This document shows, piece by piece, positions 6,841 through 15,131 of a DNA stretch of 35,261 bases. A model generated the notes under the pieces. The model worked only from the letters and a program-made list of their open reading frames with translations, did not search any database and had not been told where the DNA came from. The stretch lies in assembly GCA_964629825.1 (NCBI GenBank), contig CAZVUW010000023.1, positions 1 through 35,261 on the forward strand, written 5' to 3'. The stretch is from CAZVUW01 sp964629825 (lineage in GTDB: Bacteria; Actinomycetota; Nitriliruptoria; Euzebyales; Egibacteraceae). A program made the translations under genes and the position numbers. Numbering within the stretch: the first letter of the stretch is position 1; each line of letters begins with the position of its first letter.

Positions 6841-7270
6841 CACCAAGACCGAGCAGACCAGGGTCGACGACGAGCTGACCCTGACCGCCCTGCGCGAGCT
6901 GGCCGTCGAGGGCGCCTACGCGGCGCTCGGCCTGGCCGACGAGGCCGTCAAGGCCCTGCGGACCTGGTCCGCCAAGGCCGCCGAGGGCATCGACGTCTAC
7001 GCCGACCGCGGACGCGAGGTCGCCCGCGAGCTCAACGCGGGACCGGCTCTGCGCCGGGCCGCCGAGCAGGCCCGGGCCGTTCTGCGGCGCGGCGCCGAGG
7101 CCGTCGAGCGTGGCGTCCAGGCAGCCGAGCAGGCGACCGAGGACGCGGAGGCCGCGGACACCGCCGAGGTCGACACCAAGGCCGAGGTCGACGCCAAGGC
7201 CGACGCCGACGCCAAGGCCGAGGCCAAGGCCGCCGCCAAGCCGAAGGCCAAGACCGCCGCCAAGAAGTAG
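6815..7270 (+). CDS. HBHA-like coiled-coil protein with Lys/Ala-rich tail
   Basis: A 151-residue protein resembling mycobacterial heparin-binding haemagglutinin: an Ala/Arg/Glu-rich helical coiled coil (residues about 20-110) followed by an Asp/Glu/Lys/Ala tail that ends in a lysine-rich AKxxAKPKAKTAAKK pattern. HBHA is a surface adhesin and lipid-associated protein; here the tail has fewer lysines and more acidic residues, so heparin binding is not assured. There is no signal peptide, as in HBHA. GGAAGGAAG before ATG 6815 is a good ribosome-binding site. The start lies inside the upstream regulator gene. Low complexity makes homology scores unreliable; gene order is the stronger evidence. 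Confidence 0.78.
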   Translation: MATATKNDDTKTEQTRVDDELTLTALRELAVEGAYAALGLADEAVKALRTWSAKAAEGIDVYADRGREVARELNAGPALRRAAEQARAVLRRGAEAVERGVQAAEQATEDAEAADTAEVDTKAEVDAKADADAKAEAKAAAKPKAKTAAKK

Positions 7271-7368
7271 CGGCGGCAGCGGGCCGACGGCGGGGGCGAG
7301 GTTAGCCGTGGACGTGGTGGCTACCATGCCGGGTAACCCCCCAGCTCCCGTTCGGAAGGCCCGAAGAA

Positions 7369-8670
7369 GTGACGACAACGGCACGAAGCGCGCCCGTCTC
7401 GGGGCGCGCTTCGCTGCGTGTGGCGCTCCTGTCCGTGCACACCTCGCCGCTGGAGCAGCCCGGCAGCGGTGACAGCGGCGGCATGAACGTCGCCGTCCGG
7501 GAGCTCGCGGCCCGCCTGGTCGCCGAGGGCTCCTCCGTGGAGGTCTTCACCCGGGCCAACGGTGCGGACCTGCCACCGACCATCCGCACCGACGACGGCT
7601 ACGCGGTGCACCACATCAAGGCGGGGCCGCCGCACCTGTCGAAGGAGGACCAGGCCTCGCACCTGTGCGCCTTCTACCTGGCGCTGTCGACGCATCCCGC
7701 CCTGGCCGGGGTCGACCTGATCCACGGCCACTACTGGATGAGCGGCTGGGTCGGACGCCAGGCCAAGGCGCGCCTGGGCATCCCGCTGGTGCAGACCTTC
7801 CACACGCTCGCACGCCAGAAGAACGACTCCCTGGCGCCGGGGGACGCGCCCGAGCCCGCCCTGCGGCTCACGGCCGAGGAGCGGATCGCCAGCACCGCGG
7901 ATGCGCTGATCGCCTCGACGGCCACCGAGCGGCAGCTGCTCGTGGACCGGTACGGCGCCGCACCGGGCGCGGTCCACGTGATCGAGCCGGGCGTGGACCT
8001 GACCGTGTTCCGGCCGGACGGCGACCGCCTGGCGGAGCGCCGGACGCTCGGGGGCGGTCGGATCGTCCTGTTCGTGGGGCGCCTGCAACCGCTGAAGGCC
8101 CCCGATCTCGCGGTGCGCGTGCTGCCCGCCCTTGACCGGCTGCTGCCGGACGACGGCGTGCCCACTCGACTCGTGATCGTCGGCGGAGCGAGCGGGAACG
8201 GCATCGGCACCGTCGACCCGCCGGCCCTGCGGCGGCTCGCCGAGAGCCTCGGGGTGGGCGACCGCGTCGCCCTGCTCAAGCCGCGCCAGCAGCACGAGCT
8301 CGCGAGCCTCTACCGCGCCGCCGACGCCGTGATCGTCCCCAGCCACTCGGAGAGCTTCGGGCTGGTCGCGCTCGAGGCGCAGGCCAGCGGAACGCCGGTG
8401 GTGGCGGCCGATGTCGGGGGGCTGCGCCACGTCCTCGATGGCGGCGGGGGGACGCTGGTGCCCGAGCGGACACCCGAGGCGTTCGCGGCGGCCCTGGCGC
8501 CCTACCTCACCGACCCGCGCGCGCGGCAGGCGGCAGCGGAGGCGGGGCTGCGCCGAGCGGCCCGGACCTCCTGGCAGCGCACCGCTCGTGCGACCCTGGA
8601 GCTGTACCAGCGGGTGCTCGACGCAGGTGCTCGTCGCACCGAGCTGCGACGCCTCGAGCAGGGAGCGTGA
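7369..8670 (+). CDS. mshA: D-inositol-3-phosphate glycosyltransferase (mycothiol synthesis)
   Basis: A 433-residue GT4-family glycosyltransferase with GT-B fold that joins N-acetylglucosamine from UDP-GlcNAc to inositol-3-phosphate, the first step of mycothiol synthesis. Typical MshA motifs are SPLEQPGSGDSGGMNV, HGHYWMSGWVG, FHTLARQKN, the donor-site GRLQPLKAPD and the ESFGLVALEAQASGTPVVA stretch containing the E(x7)E-type motif. The GTG start at 7369 follows GGAAGG with a slightly long spacer; a TACCAT -10 lies at 7322-7327. The stop overlaps the YbjN gene (GTGA), as the two genes are also neighbours in mycobacteria (Rv0486-Rv0487). Confidence 0.96.
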   Translation: MTTTARSAPVSGRASLRVALLSVHTSPLEQPGSGDSGGMNVAVRELAARLVAEGSSVEVFTRANGADLPPTIRTDDGYAVHHIKAGPPHLSKEDQASHLCAFYLALSTHPALAGVDLIHGHYWMSGWVGRQAKARLGIPLVQTFHTLARQKNDSLAPGDAPEPALRLTAEERIASTADALIASTATERQLLVDRYGAAPGAVHVIEPGVDLTVFRPDGDRLAERRTLGGGRIVLFVGRLQPLKAPDLAVRVLPALDRLLPDDGVPTRLVIVGGASGNGIGTVDPPALRRLAESLGVGDRVALLKPRQQHELASLYRAADAVIVPSHSESFGLVALEAQASGTPVVAADVGGLRHVLDGGGGTLVPERTPEAFAAALAPYLTDPRARQAAAEAGLRRAARTSWQRTARATLELYQRVLDAGARRTELRRLEQGA

Positions 8671-9146
8671 GCGAGATCCACCGAGCCCGCGAGGCGGCGC
8701 GGGCGGCCGTGCTGTCCTTCGCCGCCGCCAGCGGGCTCGAGCTCGAGGAGCTCGGCGAGGACAGCTGGTTCTGCATGCTGGCCGGCGAGCGCAAGCGGAC
8801 CGTGCCGGTGTTCCTCGACCTCGGTGAGCGCCACCTCGCCGTCCAGTCGTTCTTCATGCGCGCCCCAGACGAGAACGAGGCGCAGCTCTACCGCTATCTG
8901 CTGGGGCGCCACCTGCGCTCGCACATCCTGCGCTTCGCCGTCGCCGAGACCGGCGACGTCCTGCTCGTCGGGGTGCTGCCGTCGGCCGCCGTGACCTCCG
9001 AGGAGCTTGACGTGGTGCTCGGCCAGCTGCTCGCCCTGGCCGACGAGGCCTTCGAGAAGGCCCTGCGACTCGGCTTCGCCGGCTACATCGAGCGAGAGCA
9101 GCGCTGGCGCGAGCTGCGTGGCGCACCGCGCAACCCGATCACGTGA
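8667..9146 (+). CDS. YbjN-domain protein (Rv0487-like)
   Basis: A 159-residue cytoplasmic protein of the YbjN family (PF10722), which shares the fold of type III secretion chaperones but has no settled biochemical role. Visible features are the SWFCMLAGERKRTVPVFLDL beta region, SFFMRAPDENEAQLYRYLL, and the C-terminal ALRLGFAGYIEREQRWR. The GTG start overlaps the mshA TGA by four bases, so it is translationally coupled to mycothiol synthesis, as in other actinobacteria. It may act as a small chaperone or partner for MshA, but that is inference from gene order. Confidence 0.88.
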   Translation: MSEIHRAREAARAAVLSFAAASGLELEELGEDSWFCMLAGERKRTVPVFLDLGERHLAVQSFFMRAPDENEAQLYRYLLGRHLRSHILRFAVAETGDVLLVGVLPSAAVTSEELDVVLGQLLALADEAFEKALRLGFAGYIEREQRWRELRGAPRNPIT

Positions 9147-9234
9147 ATCTGGGGGCCCGCGCGCTCCACTACCATGGGCCGGTCAGGGCCGTCAACGGCC
9201 TCGTCTTCGCAAGCCCCGAGGAGGCGTCCGCCGC

Positions 9235-10197
9235 ATGCTCCGCACTGCACTTATCAAGGCTTCCGAAAGCCAGTGGCTGGAGCGCCAGATATCGGGGCGT
9301 CGCATCACCCGTGACCTGACCCTGCGGTTCGTCGCAGGGGAGACCCTCGAGCAGGGGCTCGAGGTGACGCGCGAGCTCGCCTCGACCGGACGCACGGTCA
9401 CGTTCGACTACCTCGGCGAGGCGGTGAACACCGAGGCCGAGGCCCGCGGCGCGGCGAAGATGTACCTGGAGGCCATCGACCGCATCGGCGAGGAGGGCCT
9501 GCCCTGCGGCGTGTCGGTCAAGCCGACCCAGATGGGGCTGGGCTTCGCGCCGGCCCTGTGCCTCGAGCTCCTCGCCGACATCGCGGCCGCGACCGAGCGG
9601 CTGCCGGACACCTCCACCGATCCTGCGCACCCGAGCCACGACGCGCATGTGACGATCGACATGGAGGGCAGCAACGTCACCGAGGCCACGATCAAGCTGG
9701 TCGAGGACCTGCACGCCGCCGGGCACACCAACGTCGGGTGCGCCGTCCAGGCCTACCTGCACCGCACCCGGGCGGACGTCGAGCGGCTGTCCTCCCTCGC
9801 CTCCGGAGGGGCGAGCCTGCGCCTGTGCAAGGGCGCGTACGCGGAGCCGGCCACCATCGCCTACCAGTCGCGGCCCGAGGTCTCGCGCTCCTACGAGGAG
9901 TGCGCCGACTACCTGCTCCAGCACGGGCGCTACCCACGCTTCGCGACGCACGATGACGTGCTCATCGACTACATCCGCAACCGCGCCGCCCAGCTCGGCA
10001 AGGACCGGTCGGAGTTCGAGTTCCAGATGCTGTACGGGATCCGGACGCCGCTGCAGCAGGCGCTCGTGCGCGACGGCTACCGCGTGCGCGTCTACGTGCC
10101 GTTCGGCGACCAGTGGTACCCGTACTTCATGCGCCGCCTGGCGGAGCGTCCCGCGAACCTCACCTTCTTCCTGCGCGCCCTGGTCTCACGCGGCTGA
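9235..10197 (+). CDS. putB: Proline dehydrogenase (monofunctional, FAD)
   Basis: A 320-residue proline dehydrogenase with FAD-binding TIM barrel, oxidising proline to pyrroline-5-carboxylate and passing electrons to the quinone pool. Family marks are VTFDYLGEAV, SVKPTQMGLGF, TIDMEGS, LRLCKGAYAEP with the flavin/substrate Arg and Lys, FATHD, and the C-terminal YVPFGDQWYPYFMRRLAERPAN region, kept with its substrate-binding Arg pair. Length fits the short PutB/FadM form without the P5C dehydrogenase domain. GAGGAGG precedes the ATG; a TACCAT -10 lies at 9170-9175. No P5C dehydrogenase is nearby. Confidence 0.95.
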   Translation: MLRTALIKASESQWLERQISGRRITRDLTLRFVAGETLEQGLEVTRELASTGRTVTFDYLGEAVNTEAEARGAAKMYLEAIDRIGEEGLPCGVSVKPTQMGLGFAPALCLELLADIAAATERLPDTSTDPAHPSHDAHVTIDMEGSNVTEATIKLVEDLHAAGHTNVGCAVQAYLHRTRADVERLSSLASGGASLRLCKGAYAEPATIAYQSRPEVSRSYEECADYLLQHGRYPRFATHDDVLIDYIRNRAAQLGKDRSEFEFQMLYGIRTPLQQALVRDGYRVRVYVPFGDQWYPYFMRRLAERPANLTFFLRALVSRG

Positions 10198-10214
10198 CAC
10201 ACGGTGGTGCGACC

Positions 10215-10229
10215 CTTGCGTTGCGCAAG
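10215..10229. promoter_or_regulatory. Palindrome CTTGCG-TTG-CGCAAG over the -35 box
   Basis: A perfect 6-bp inverted repeat with a 3-base centre overlaps the putative -35 (TTGCGC, 10221-10226). Such a position suits a repressor operator for the downstream two-gene operon. It could instead be part of the proline dehydrogenase terminator, but no T-run follows. Confidence 0.45.
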
Positions 10230-10248
10230 TGGGGGGTCTGGGTATGGT
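10221..10248 (+). promoter_or_regulatory. Promoter of Cys-pair/GGDEF operon (TTGCGC-N16-TATGGT)
   Basis: TTGCGC at 10221-10226 and TATGGT at 10243-10248, spaced 16, precede the GTG at 10284 by a normal leader containing GGGAG. Confidence 0.5.
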
Positions 10249-10283
10249 GAGAAGTCCAGGCCGACATCGACCGGGAGCACCAA

Positions 10284-10589
10284 GTGACAACGTCGACCGC
10301 CGTCGCCGAGTCCGTACTCAAGGAGTTCGAAGCCGCCTGGCGTGATGAGACCCCGGTGTTCGGCTGCTGCCGCAAGGCCGTGGCCGCCGCCGTGGCTGAG
10401 ATGGATCTGCTAGACCTCGCAACGCGCGAGGTCACCGATCGGGTGCAGACGCTGCGCTCGGCGGTTGAAGATCGACTGCCGGGCCATCTCGCGACACATC
10501 GCTGCTGCGCCGGTCACCTGGCCGACCTGGCCTTCGACCTGCCCGGCATGTTCTCATCGGCTCAGACCGAGGAGGGTGCTCCAGCCTGA
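10284..10589 (+). CDS. Small protein with two Cys-Cys pairs, unknown function
   Basis: A 101-residue soluble protein I do not recognise. It has vicinal cysteines at 28-29 (FGCCRK) and 74-75 (HRCCAGH), with His68, His72 and His78 around the second pair, so a metal site or a disulfide/redox switch is possible. The rest is predicted helical and Ala/Glu/Leu-rich. GGGAG lies eight bases before the GTG start. Its stop overlaps the next reading frame as CTGA, so it is probably cotranslated with the diguanylate cyclase and might sense something for it. That link is inference from gene order alone. Confidence 0.72.
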   Translation: MTTSTAVAESVLKEFEAAWRDETPVFGCCRKAVAAAVAEMDLLDLATREVTDRVQTLRSAVEDRLPGHLATHRCCAGHLADLAFDLPGMFSSAQTEEGAPA

Positions 10590-11254
10590 CGCAGCCGCAG
10601 CCGCGGAAGGGCGCCAGCACAGCGCACATCGCGCCGCGTCCTCCCGAGCCCTACCTGAGCGCGGCCGAGGCGGAACGCGCCGTCGAGGCTGCGCTTGGGG
10701 GCGACCCCGCGGATCTGGTCGCGGTGGTCGAGCGGTTGGTTGCGACCACGCAGGAGTTCGAGCGGCGGATGCGCACCGCCGAACGCGAGGCGGTGCTCGA
10801 CTCCCTCACGGGGCTGGGCAACCGACGGCAGTGGCGCGGCTCCCTGCGCGCCGCCGAGGAGCGCTGCCGCCGCAGCGGCGACGACGCCGTGGTGGCGGTG
10901 ATCGACCTGGACGGCTTCAAGTCCATCAACGACCGGCTCGGCCATGCCGCCGGTGACGAGATCCTCCGGCGGCTGGCGACGACGCTCTCGGCCGAGGTGC
11001 GCGGCGGTGACACCGTCGCCCGGATCGGCGGTGACGAGTTCGCGGTCCTCGCCTTCGGCACCGGCGATGCGCGGGCGCTGACCTCACGGCTGGAGCTGGC
11101 GCTCGCGGCCTCGGGGATCGCGGCCTCGGTCGGCGCCGCGAGCCGCCGCAGCGCCGGCAGTCTCGAGGCCGCCTGGGAGCGCGCCGACGAGGCGATGTAC
11201 GCCTCGAAGTCGCGGCGCCGCAGGCGGGCCCGGCACACCGGAAGCCCCGAGTGA
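10586..11254 (+). CDS. Diguanylate cyclase (GGDEF) with I-site, apparent CTG start
   Basis: The frame encodes a GGDEF-domain enzyme that makes cyclic di-GMP from two GTP. Motifs are DSLTGLGNRRQW, IDLDGFKSINDRLGH with the metal Asp, and the active site IGGDEF. RGGD stands five residues before GGDEF, the canonical inhibitory I-site, so product feedback is likely. There are no transmembrane or PAS/GAF segments; the N terminus is a Pro-rich stretch and then a helix. The first ATG/GTG (10724) would remove a coding-like stretch with high GC at third positions; CTG 10586, four-base overlap with the upstream stop and GGAGGG nine bases before, fits better. A possible user of its product is the RsiG-like protein at 4.7 kb. 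Confidence 0.87.
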   Translation: MTQPQPRKGASTAHIAPRPPEPYLSAAEAERAVEAALGGDPADLVAVVERLVATTQEFERRMRTAEREAVLDSLTGLGNRRQWRGSLRAAEERCRRSGDDAVVAVIDLDGFKSINDRLGHAAGDEILRRLATTLSAEVRGGDTVARIGGDEFAVLAFGTGDARALTSRLELALAASGIAASVGAASRRSAGSLEAAWERADEAMYASKSRRRRRARHTGSPE

Positions 11255-11277
11255 CCGTCCCACCCCTCCCGGACGCC

Positions 11278-11283
11278 TAGTCT
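11278..11283 (+). promoter_or_regulatory. -10 element TAGTCT, predicted leaderless promoter
   Basis: TAGTCT is 7 bases before the ATG at 11291; no Shine-Dalgarno sequence is present. Confidence 0.6.
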
Positions 11284-11290
11284 GGCCGCC

Positions 11291-12463
11291 ATGGTCACCG
11301 CTCTGATCTGGAACGACCAGCGGCTGCGCTACGACTTCGGCCCGCACCACCCGCTGAAGCCGATCCGCGTGGAGCTGACGGTCGAGCTGATCCGGGCGTG
11401 CGGCCTCGACACCCGTGACGGGGTGCTGACGCTCCCCGCCGAGGACTTCGGCACCGACGACGTCCTCCAGCTGCACGCCGAGGACTACGTGGCCGCGGTC
11501 CAGCGCCTGTCCGAGAACCCCGACGACGTGGGCGACCCGCGCTACGGCCTCGGGCTGGCGGACAACCCGGTCTTCCGCGGCATGCACGAGGCCTCCCTGG
11601 AGGTGTGCGGCGCCTCCGTCGCCGCCGCGAAGGCGGTGTGGGAGGGGCGAGCGACGCACGCGTTCAACCCGGCGGGTGGCCTGCACCACGCGATGCCCGA
11701 CCGCGCGTCCGGGTTCTGCGTCTACGACGACCCGGCGGCCGCGATCACATGGCTGCTGCGCGCGGGCGCACGCCGTGTGGCCTACGTCGACGTGGACACC
11801 CATCACGGCGACGGCGTACAGGCGTTCTTCTACGACGACCCGCGCGTGCTGACGATCAGCCTCCACGAGTCGGGCCGCTACCTCTTCCCAGGCACGGGCT
11901 TCACGAACGAGATCGGCGTGGACGACGCCCGTGGCGCGTCCCTCAACGTCCCCCTCGCGCCCTCGACGCCCGGCGAGGTCTACCTCGAGGCCTTCGACGC
12001 CGTCGTGCCCGACGCGCTCGACGCCTTCGCGCCCGACGTGCTGGTGACCCAGCTCGGGTGCGACACCCACTACACCGACCCGCTGGCGCACCTGGCGCTC
12101 ACCACCGGCGACTACCAGGCTCTGGCGCAGCGGCTGCACGACCTGGCCCACGCCAAGGCGCACGGGCGCTGGGTGGCCCTGGGCGGCGGCGGCTACCAGG
12201 TCACGTCCGTGGTCCCGCGGGCCTGGACGATCTACTTCGCCGAGCTCACGGGCGCCGACCTGCCGCACGAGGTGCCGTGGTCGTGGCTGCACCACGTCGA
12301 CGAGCGCATCAGCGTCTCCGGGGGCGAGCCCCCGCCGACCACGTTCATCGACCCCCCGGTGGTCCTGACCAGCGAGCGGATGCACCTGACCCGCCGACAG
12401 GCCCAGACCTCGGTGGAGGAGCTGAAGCGCGCGGCCTTCGGTCTGCTCGAGCGCCTCGCCTGA
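11291..12463 (+). CDS. acuC: AcuC-type class I histone-deacetylase-like enzyme
   Basis: A 390-residue zinc deacetylase of the acetoin utilisation protein AcuC family, which in Bacillus removes acetyl groups from acetyl-CoA synthetase. The active-site pieces are the His dyad in GGLHHAM, zinc ligands in DVDTHHGDG, a third Asp in LGCDTHYTDP and the catalytic Tyr in GGGGYQ. The start YDFGPHHPLKPIR is also typical. All catalytic residues are present. The gene stands alone with a leaderless promoter and converges with the next gene over 19 bases. The nearby acyl-CoA ligase at 23 kb is a conceivable but untested substrate. Confidence 0.94.
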   Translation: MVTALIWNDQRLRYDFGPHHPLKPIRVELTVELIRACGLDTRDGVLTLPAEDFGTDDVLQLHAEDYVAAVQRLSENPDDVGDPRYGLGLADNPVFRGMHEASLEVCGASVAAAKAVWEGRATHAFNPAGGLHHAMPDRASGFCVYDDPAAAITWLLRAGARRVAYVDVDTHHGDGVQAFFYDDPRVLTISLHESGRYLFPGTGFTNEIGVDDARGASLNVPLAPSTPGEVYLEAFDAVVPDALDAFAPDVLVTQLGCDTHYTDPLAHLALTTGDYQALAQRLHDLAHAKAHGRWVALGGGGYQVTSVVPRAWTIYFAELTGADLPHEVPWSWLHHVDERISVSGGEPPPTTFIDPPVVLTSERMHLTRRQAQTSVEELKRAAFGLLERLA

Positions 12464-12482
12464 GCCGCCGGGCCTCGAGCCG

Positions 12483-13472
12483 CTAGGGCCCGATGAGGCG
12501 ACCCGAGTGGGAGAACTCGACCCACAGCGGCAGGTGGTCGGAGACGCGCCACGACATCTGCTGCTTCGACAGGTTGCGGTGCACCAGCCCGGTGAAGTCG
12601 AAGCTGCCCGCGGCTCCGGTCGGCACCAGCGTCAGCTGTGGCACGCCCCCGGCGGGGTCCGAGAACCAGGCGATCTGGTCGTAGTGGCGGTCCTTCGACG
12701 AGCCGAAGATCGTCCGTGGCACCTCGTGCAGCGCGGCCGGGACCGTCAGGCCGGTCGATGTGAACGCGCGGTACAGCGGATCGTCGATGCGATCGATGTT
12801 GAAGTCGCCCAGCGCGATCAGGTTGTGGTGGTAGGCGTTGGCGCTGCTCGCCCAGTCGGCGATCCAGCGGGCGATCGCGGTCAGCTCGCCGACCCGGTCC
12901 TCCGGCGCGCGGCCGTACACCACGTGGAGGGTGACCAGGATGAACGTGTGGCCCGCCCCGAGGAACGCGCAGGCGTAGGGCGTGCGCGCGAACTGCCGCC
13001 CGAAGGCGCCCGGCTCGATGTCGTCGCGGTCGGGCGGCACGACCAGCTCGCAGGCGAGGCCGGAGGGCTTCACGCGCCTGGTGTCGAACAGGAACGCCAT
13101 CCGCTCGTCGTTGCCGGCGCTGCCCCGGGTGACGTCGGTCAGGAGCAGCCCCCAGTGGTCCCCCTCGCGGTTCAGCCAGTCGAGCAGGTGGCGCAGGGCG
13201 CGCAGGTCGCCGCGCACCTCCTGGAGCGCGATGACGTCGAAGCGCGAGACGATCTGCCCGATCGCCCGCAGCCCGGTCAGGTCGCGGGCAGGGCTGTCCC
13301 CCTGGCGCGCGACCCAGCGGTCCGTCAGGCCACCGAAGGCGCGGACGTTCCACGTGGCGATCAGCAGGTTGCGATCGACCTGGCGGGCGGGGATGGCCGC
13401 ATCAAGCGCGGCGTCGAGCTCGGCGAGCTCGGCCGCCACCTCGGGCGGCGGAGGATCGGTGATCTCGGGCAT
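12483..13472 (-). CDS. Endonuclease/exonuclease/phosphatase-fold protein
   Basis: A 329-residue protein of the DNase I-like (EEP) superfamily. Core motifs are IATWNVRAFGG (metal-site Asn), IALQEVRGD (metal-site Glu), LGDFNIDRIDD (Asp-x-Asn) and VSDHLPLW (catalytic Asp-His), all intact. The middle differs from exonuclease III, so it may act on DNA, a phosphodiester or a phospholipid-like substrate; the sequence does not decide. No signal peptide or membrane segment is seen. ATG 13472 is preceded by AGGAGGGG on the minus strand, and a TACGTT -10 lies further upstream. It diverges from the mau-like operon. Confidence 0.85.
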   Translation of the reverse strand: MPEITDPPPPEVAAELAELDAALDAAIPARQVDRNLLIATWNVRAFGGLTDRWVARQGDSPARDLTGLRAIGQIVSRFDVIALQEVRGDLRALRHLLDWLNREGDHWGLLLTDVTRGSAGNDERMAFLFDTRRVKPSGLACELVVPPDRDDIEPGAFGRQFARTPYACAFLGAGHTFILVTLHVVYGRAPEDRVGELTAIARWIADWASSANAYHHNLIALGDFNIDRIDDPLYRAFTSTGLTVPAALHEVPRTIFGSSKDRHYDQIAWFSDPAGGVPQLTLVPTGAAGSFDFTGLVHRNLSKQQMSWRVSDHLPLWVEFSHSGRLIGP

Positions 13473-13534
13473 CCGGGTCCCCTCCTGCGGCACTTCGGCA
13501 CAACGTAGGGCACCGCGGCGGTCGCGGCCGGGTG

Positions 13535-13563
13535 TTGGGTAGAGCGCCCTATGTGTGCATACT
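13535..13563 (+). promoter_or_regulatory. Promoter of mau-like operon (TTGGGT-N17-CATACT)
   Basis: TTGGGT (13535-13540) and CATACT (13558-13563) are spaced by 17 bases. The predicted transcript start near 13570 would leave the in-frame ATG at 13551 out of the mRNA and favours TTG 13599, which has GGAG eight bases upstream. Confidence 0.5.
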
Positions 13564-13598
13564 GCGCACGCCGCAGCCCTCTGCACGGAGCGAGCCAA

Positions 13599-15131
13599 TT
13601 GCACCGACAGCTGAGAGAACCGCTGCTCGTCCTGGGACTTCTGCTCGCTCTGGCCAGCCCGGCCGCCGCCCAGCCGGGGTCGGTGGGCGGAACGGTGACG
13701 GACCGCTCCGGCAACCCCCTCCAAGGTGTCTCCGTGACCCTCGTGGCGGTCGCGGAGCCGTCGCGTCCGGCCGCGGCCGCCACGACCGCCGCCGACGGGA
13801 CATGGACCATCACGGTGGCAGACGGCGACTACCACCTGCTGGCCGCGGACCCGGACGGCTCGCACGCCTTCGCGTGGTGGCCCGACGACTCTACGCCCGG
13901 CCAGGTCGTTCGCATCCGCGGTGGCGGCACCGCTCAGGACCTGTCGGTCGCCCTGCGGCCAGGCGCCACCGTGAACGGCCGCGTCCTGGGGCCGTCCGGC
14001 CCGGTGCGAGGGGCAACCGTGAGCCTCGCGGGCCAGCCACTGCCGCCGGTGCAGGCGACCACGGCCGCGGATGGCCGCTTCGCGCTAGGTGGGCTGCGCG
14101 CCGGCGACGTGACGGTCGAGGCGACCACACCGGACCCGCGCCTGTCCGACGCAACGGCAGGCGCGACCCTGCAGGCGGGTTCCACCGCCACGGTCGAGCT
14201 GCTCGTCCACCGCGTCCCCGTCGGGGTCGAGCGCGTCTCCGGCAGCGACCGGGTGGCCACCGCCGTCGAGGCCAGCCGGCGCGGCTTCGCCAAGGCCGAC
14301 ACCGTGGTCATCGCCTCGGCCGGCGCGTTCCCGGACGCCCTGGCCGCCTCGCCGCTCGCCGCCACCGTCGCCGGGCCGCTGCTCCTGGTCGGCCCGAGAG
14401 CCACACCCCCCGTCCTCGAGGAGGTCAAGCGGCTCGGGGCCACCTCGGCGGTCATCGTCGGTGCCGTCGCCGCCGTCCCGCTGGTGGTGCAGGAGGAGCT
14501 GAGGCGCGCCGGGCTCGAGGTCCGCCGCATCGCGGGCGACAGCCGCTTCGACACCGCGGCGCTGATCGCCCGCGAGGTCGGCGGGGACTCGGGTCGGGCG
14601 ATCCTCGCCAGCGGCCTTGAGTTCGCCGATGCCCTGTCGGTGGCCCCGCTCGCCGCCGCCGAGCGCATCCCGATCCTCCTCACCGCGCCGGACCACCTGG
14701 TCGCCGACACCGCAAGGGCGCTGGCCGACCTCGGCATCAAGGAGACCCTGGTGGTCGGTGGCACCGCGGCGGTGGGAGACCGGGCGCTGGCGGGCGTGCC
14801 GTCACCGACGCGCGTGTTCGGGCGCACCCGCTACGAGACCAGCCTGGCGATCGCCCGCCACTGGGCCGAGAGCGGCATGAGCATGGAGACCATCAGCGTC
14901 GCCACGGGTCGCAACTTCCCCGACGCCCTCGCCGCCGGACCGGTCGCCGGGCTGGCGCGCGGACCGCTGCTGCTGGTCGACGGGCGGGACCCCAGAACCC
15001 CCGCGCAGACCTACGAGTGGATCGCGCAGCGGCGCGCCGACATCACGGGCATCCAGATCTTCGGCGGCACCGCCGCGGTCTCCGGAGCCGTCAGGGCCCG
15101 TCTCCAGCAGGTGCTGGGAGTCGCACGGTGA
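13599..15131 (+). CDS. Secreted protein: two carboxypeptidase-regulatory-like domains and three CWB2 repeats
   Basis: A 510-residue cell-surface protein. Residues 1-24 form a signal peptide ending in SPAAA. Two carboxypeptidase regulatory-like (Ig-type beta) domains follow (about 25-205; GxVTDxxGNPLxGVxV and GRVLGPSGPVRGATV starts). Residues from about 209 to the end are three cell wall binding repeat 2 units (PF04122), with VSGSDRVATAVEAS, FPDALAASPLA, VVGGTAAV and FGRTRYETSLAIA as hallmarks. CWB2 anchors proteins non-covalently to secondary wall polymers. It is the first gene of an operon with four overlapping genes. The start TTG 13599 is preferred over ATG 13551 on promoter position and ribosome-binding site. 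Confidence 0.88.
   Translation: MHRQLREPLLVLGLLLALASPAAAQPGSVGGTVTDRSGNPLQGVSVTLVAVAEPSRPAAAATTAADGTWTITVADGDYHLLAADPDGSHAFAWWPDDSTPGQVVRIRGGGTAQDLSVALRPGATVNGRVLGPSGPVRGATVSLAGQPLPPVQATTAADGRFALGGLRAGDVTVEATTPDPRLSDATAGATLQAGSTATVELLVHRVPVGVERVSGSDRVATAVEASRRGFAKADTVVIASAGAFPDALAASPLAATVAGPLLLVGPRATPPVLEEVKRLGATSAVIVGAVAAVPLVVQEELRRAGLEVRRIAGDSRFDTAALIAREVGGDSGRAILASGLEFADALSVAPLAAAERIPILLTAPDHLVADTARALADLGIKETLVVGGTAAVGDRALAGVPSPTRVFGRTRYETSLAIARHWAESGMSMETISVATGRNFPDALAAGPVAGLARGPLLLVDGRDPRTPAQTYEWIAQRRADITGIQIFGGTAAVSGAVRARLQQVLGVAR

Noticed and set aside
10651..11298. Long antisense reading frames opposite real genes (here and at many other places)
   Set aside because: Very GC-rich DNA leaves antisense frames open by chance; they lack ribosome-binding sites and recognisable domains.
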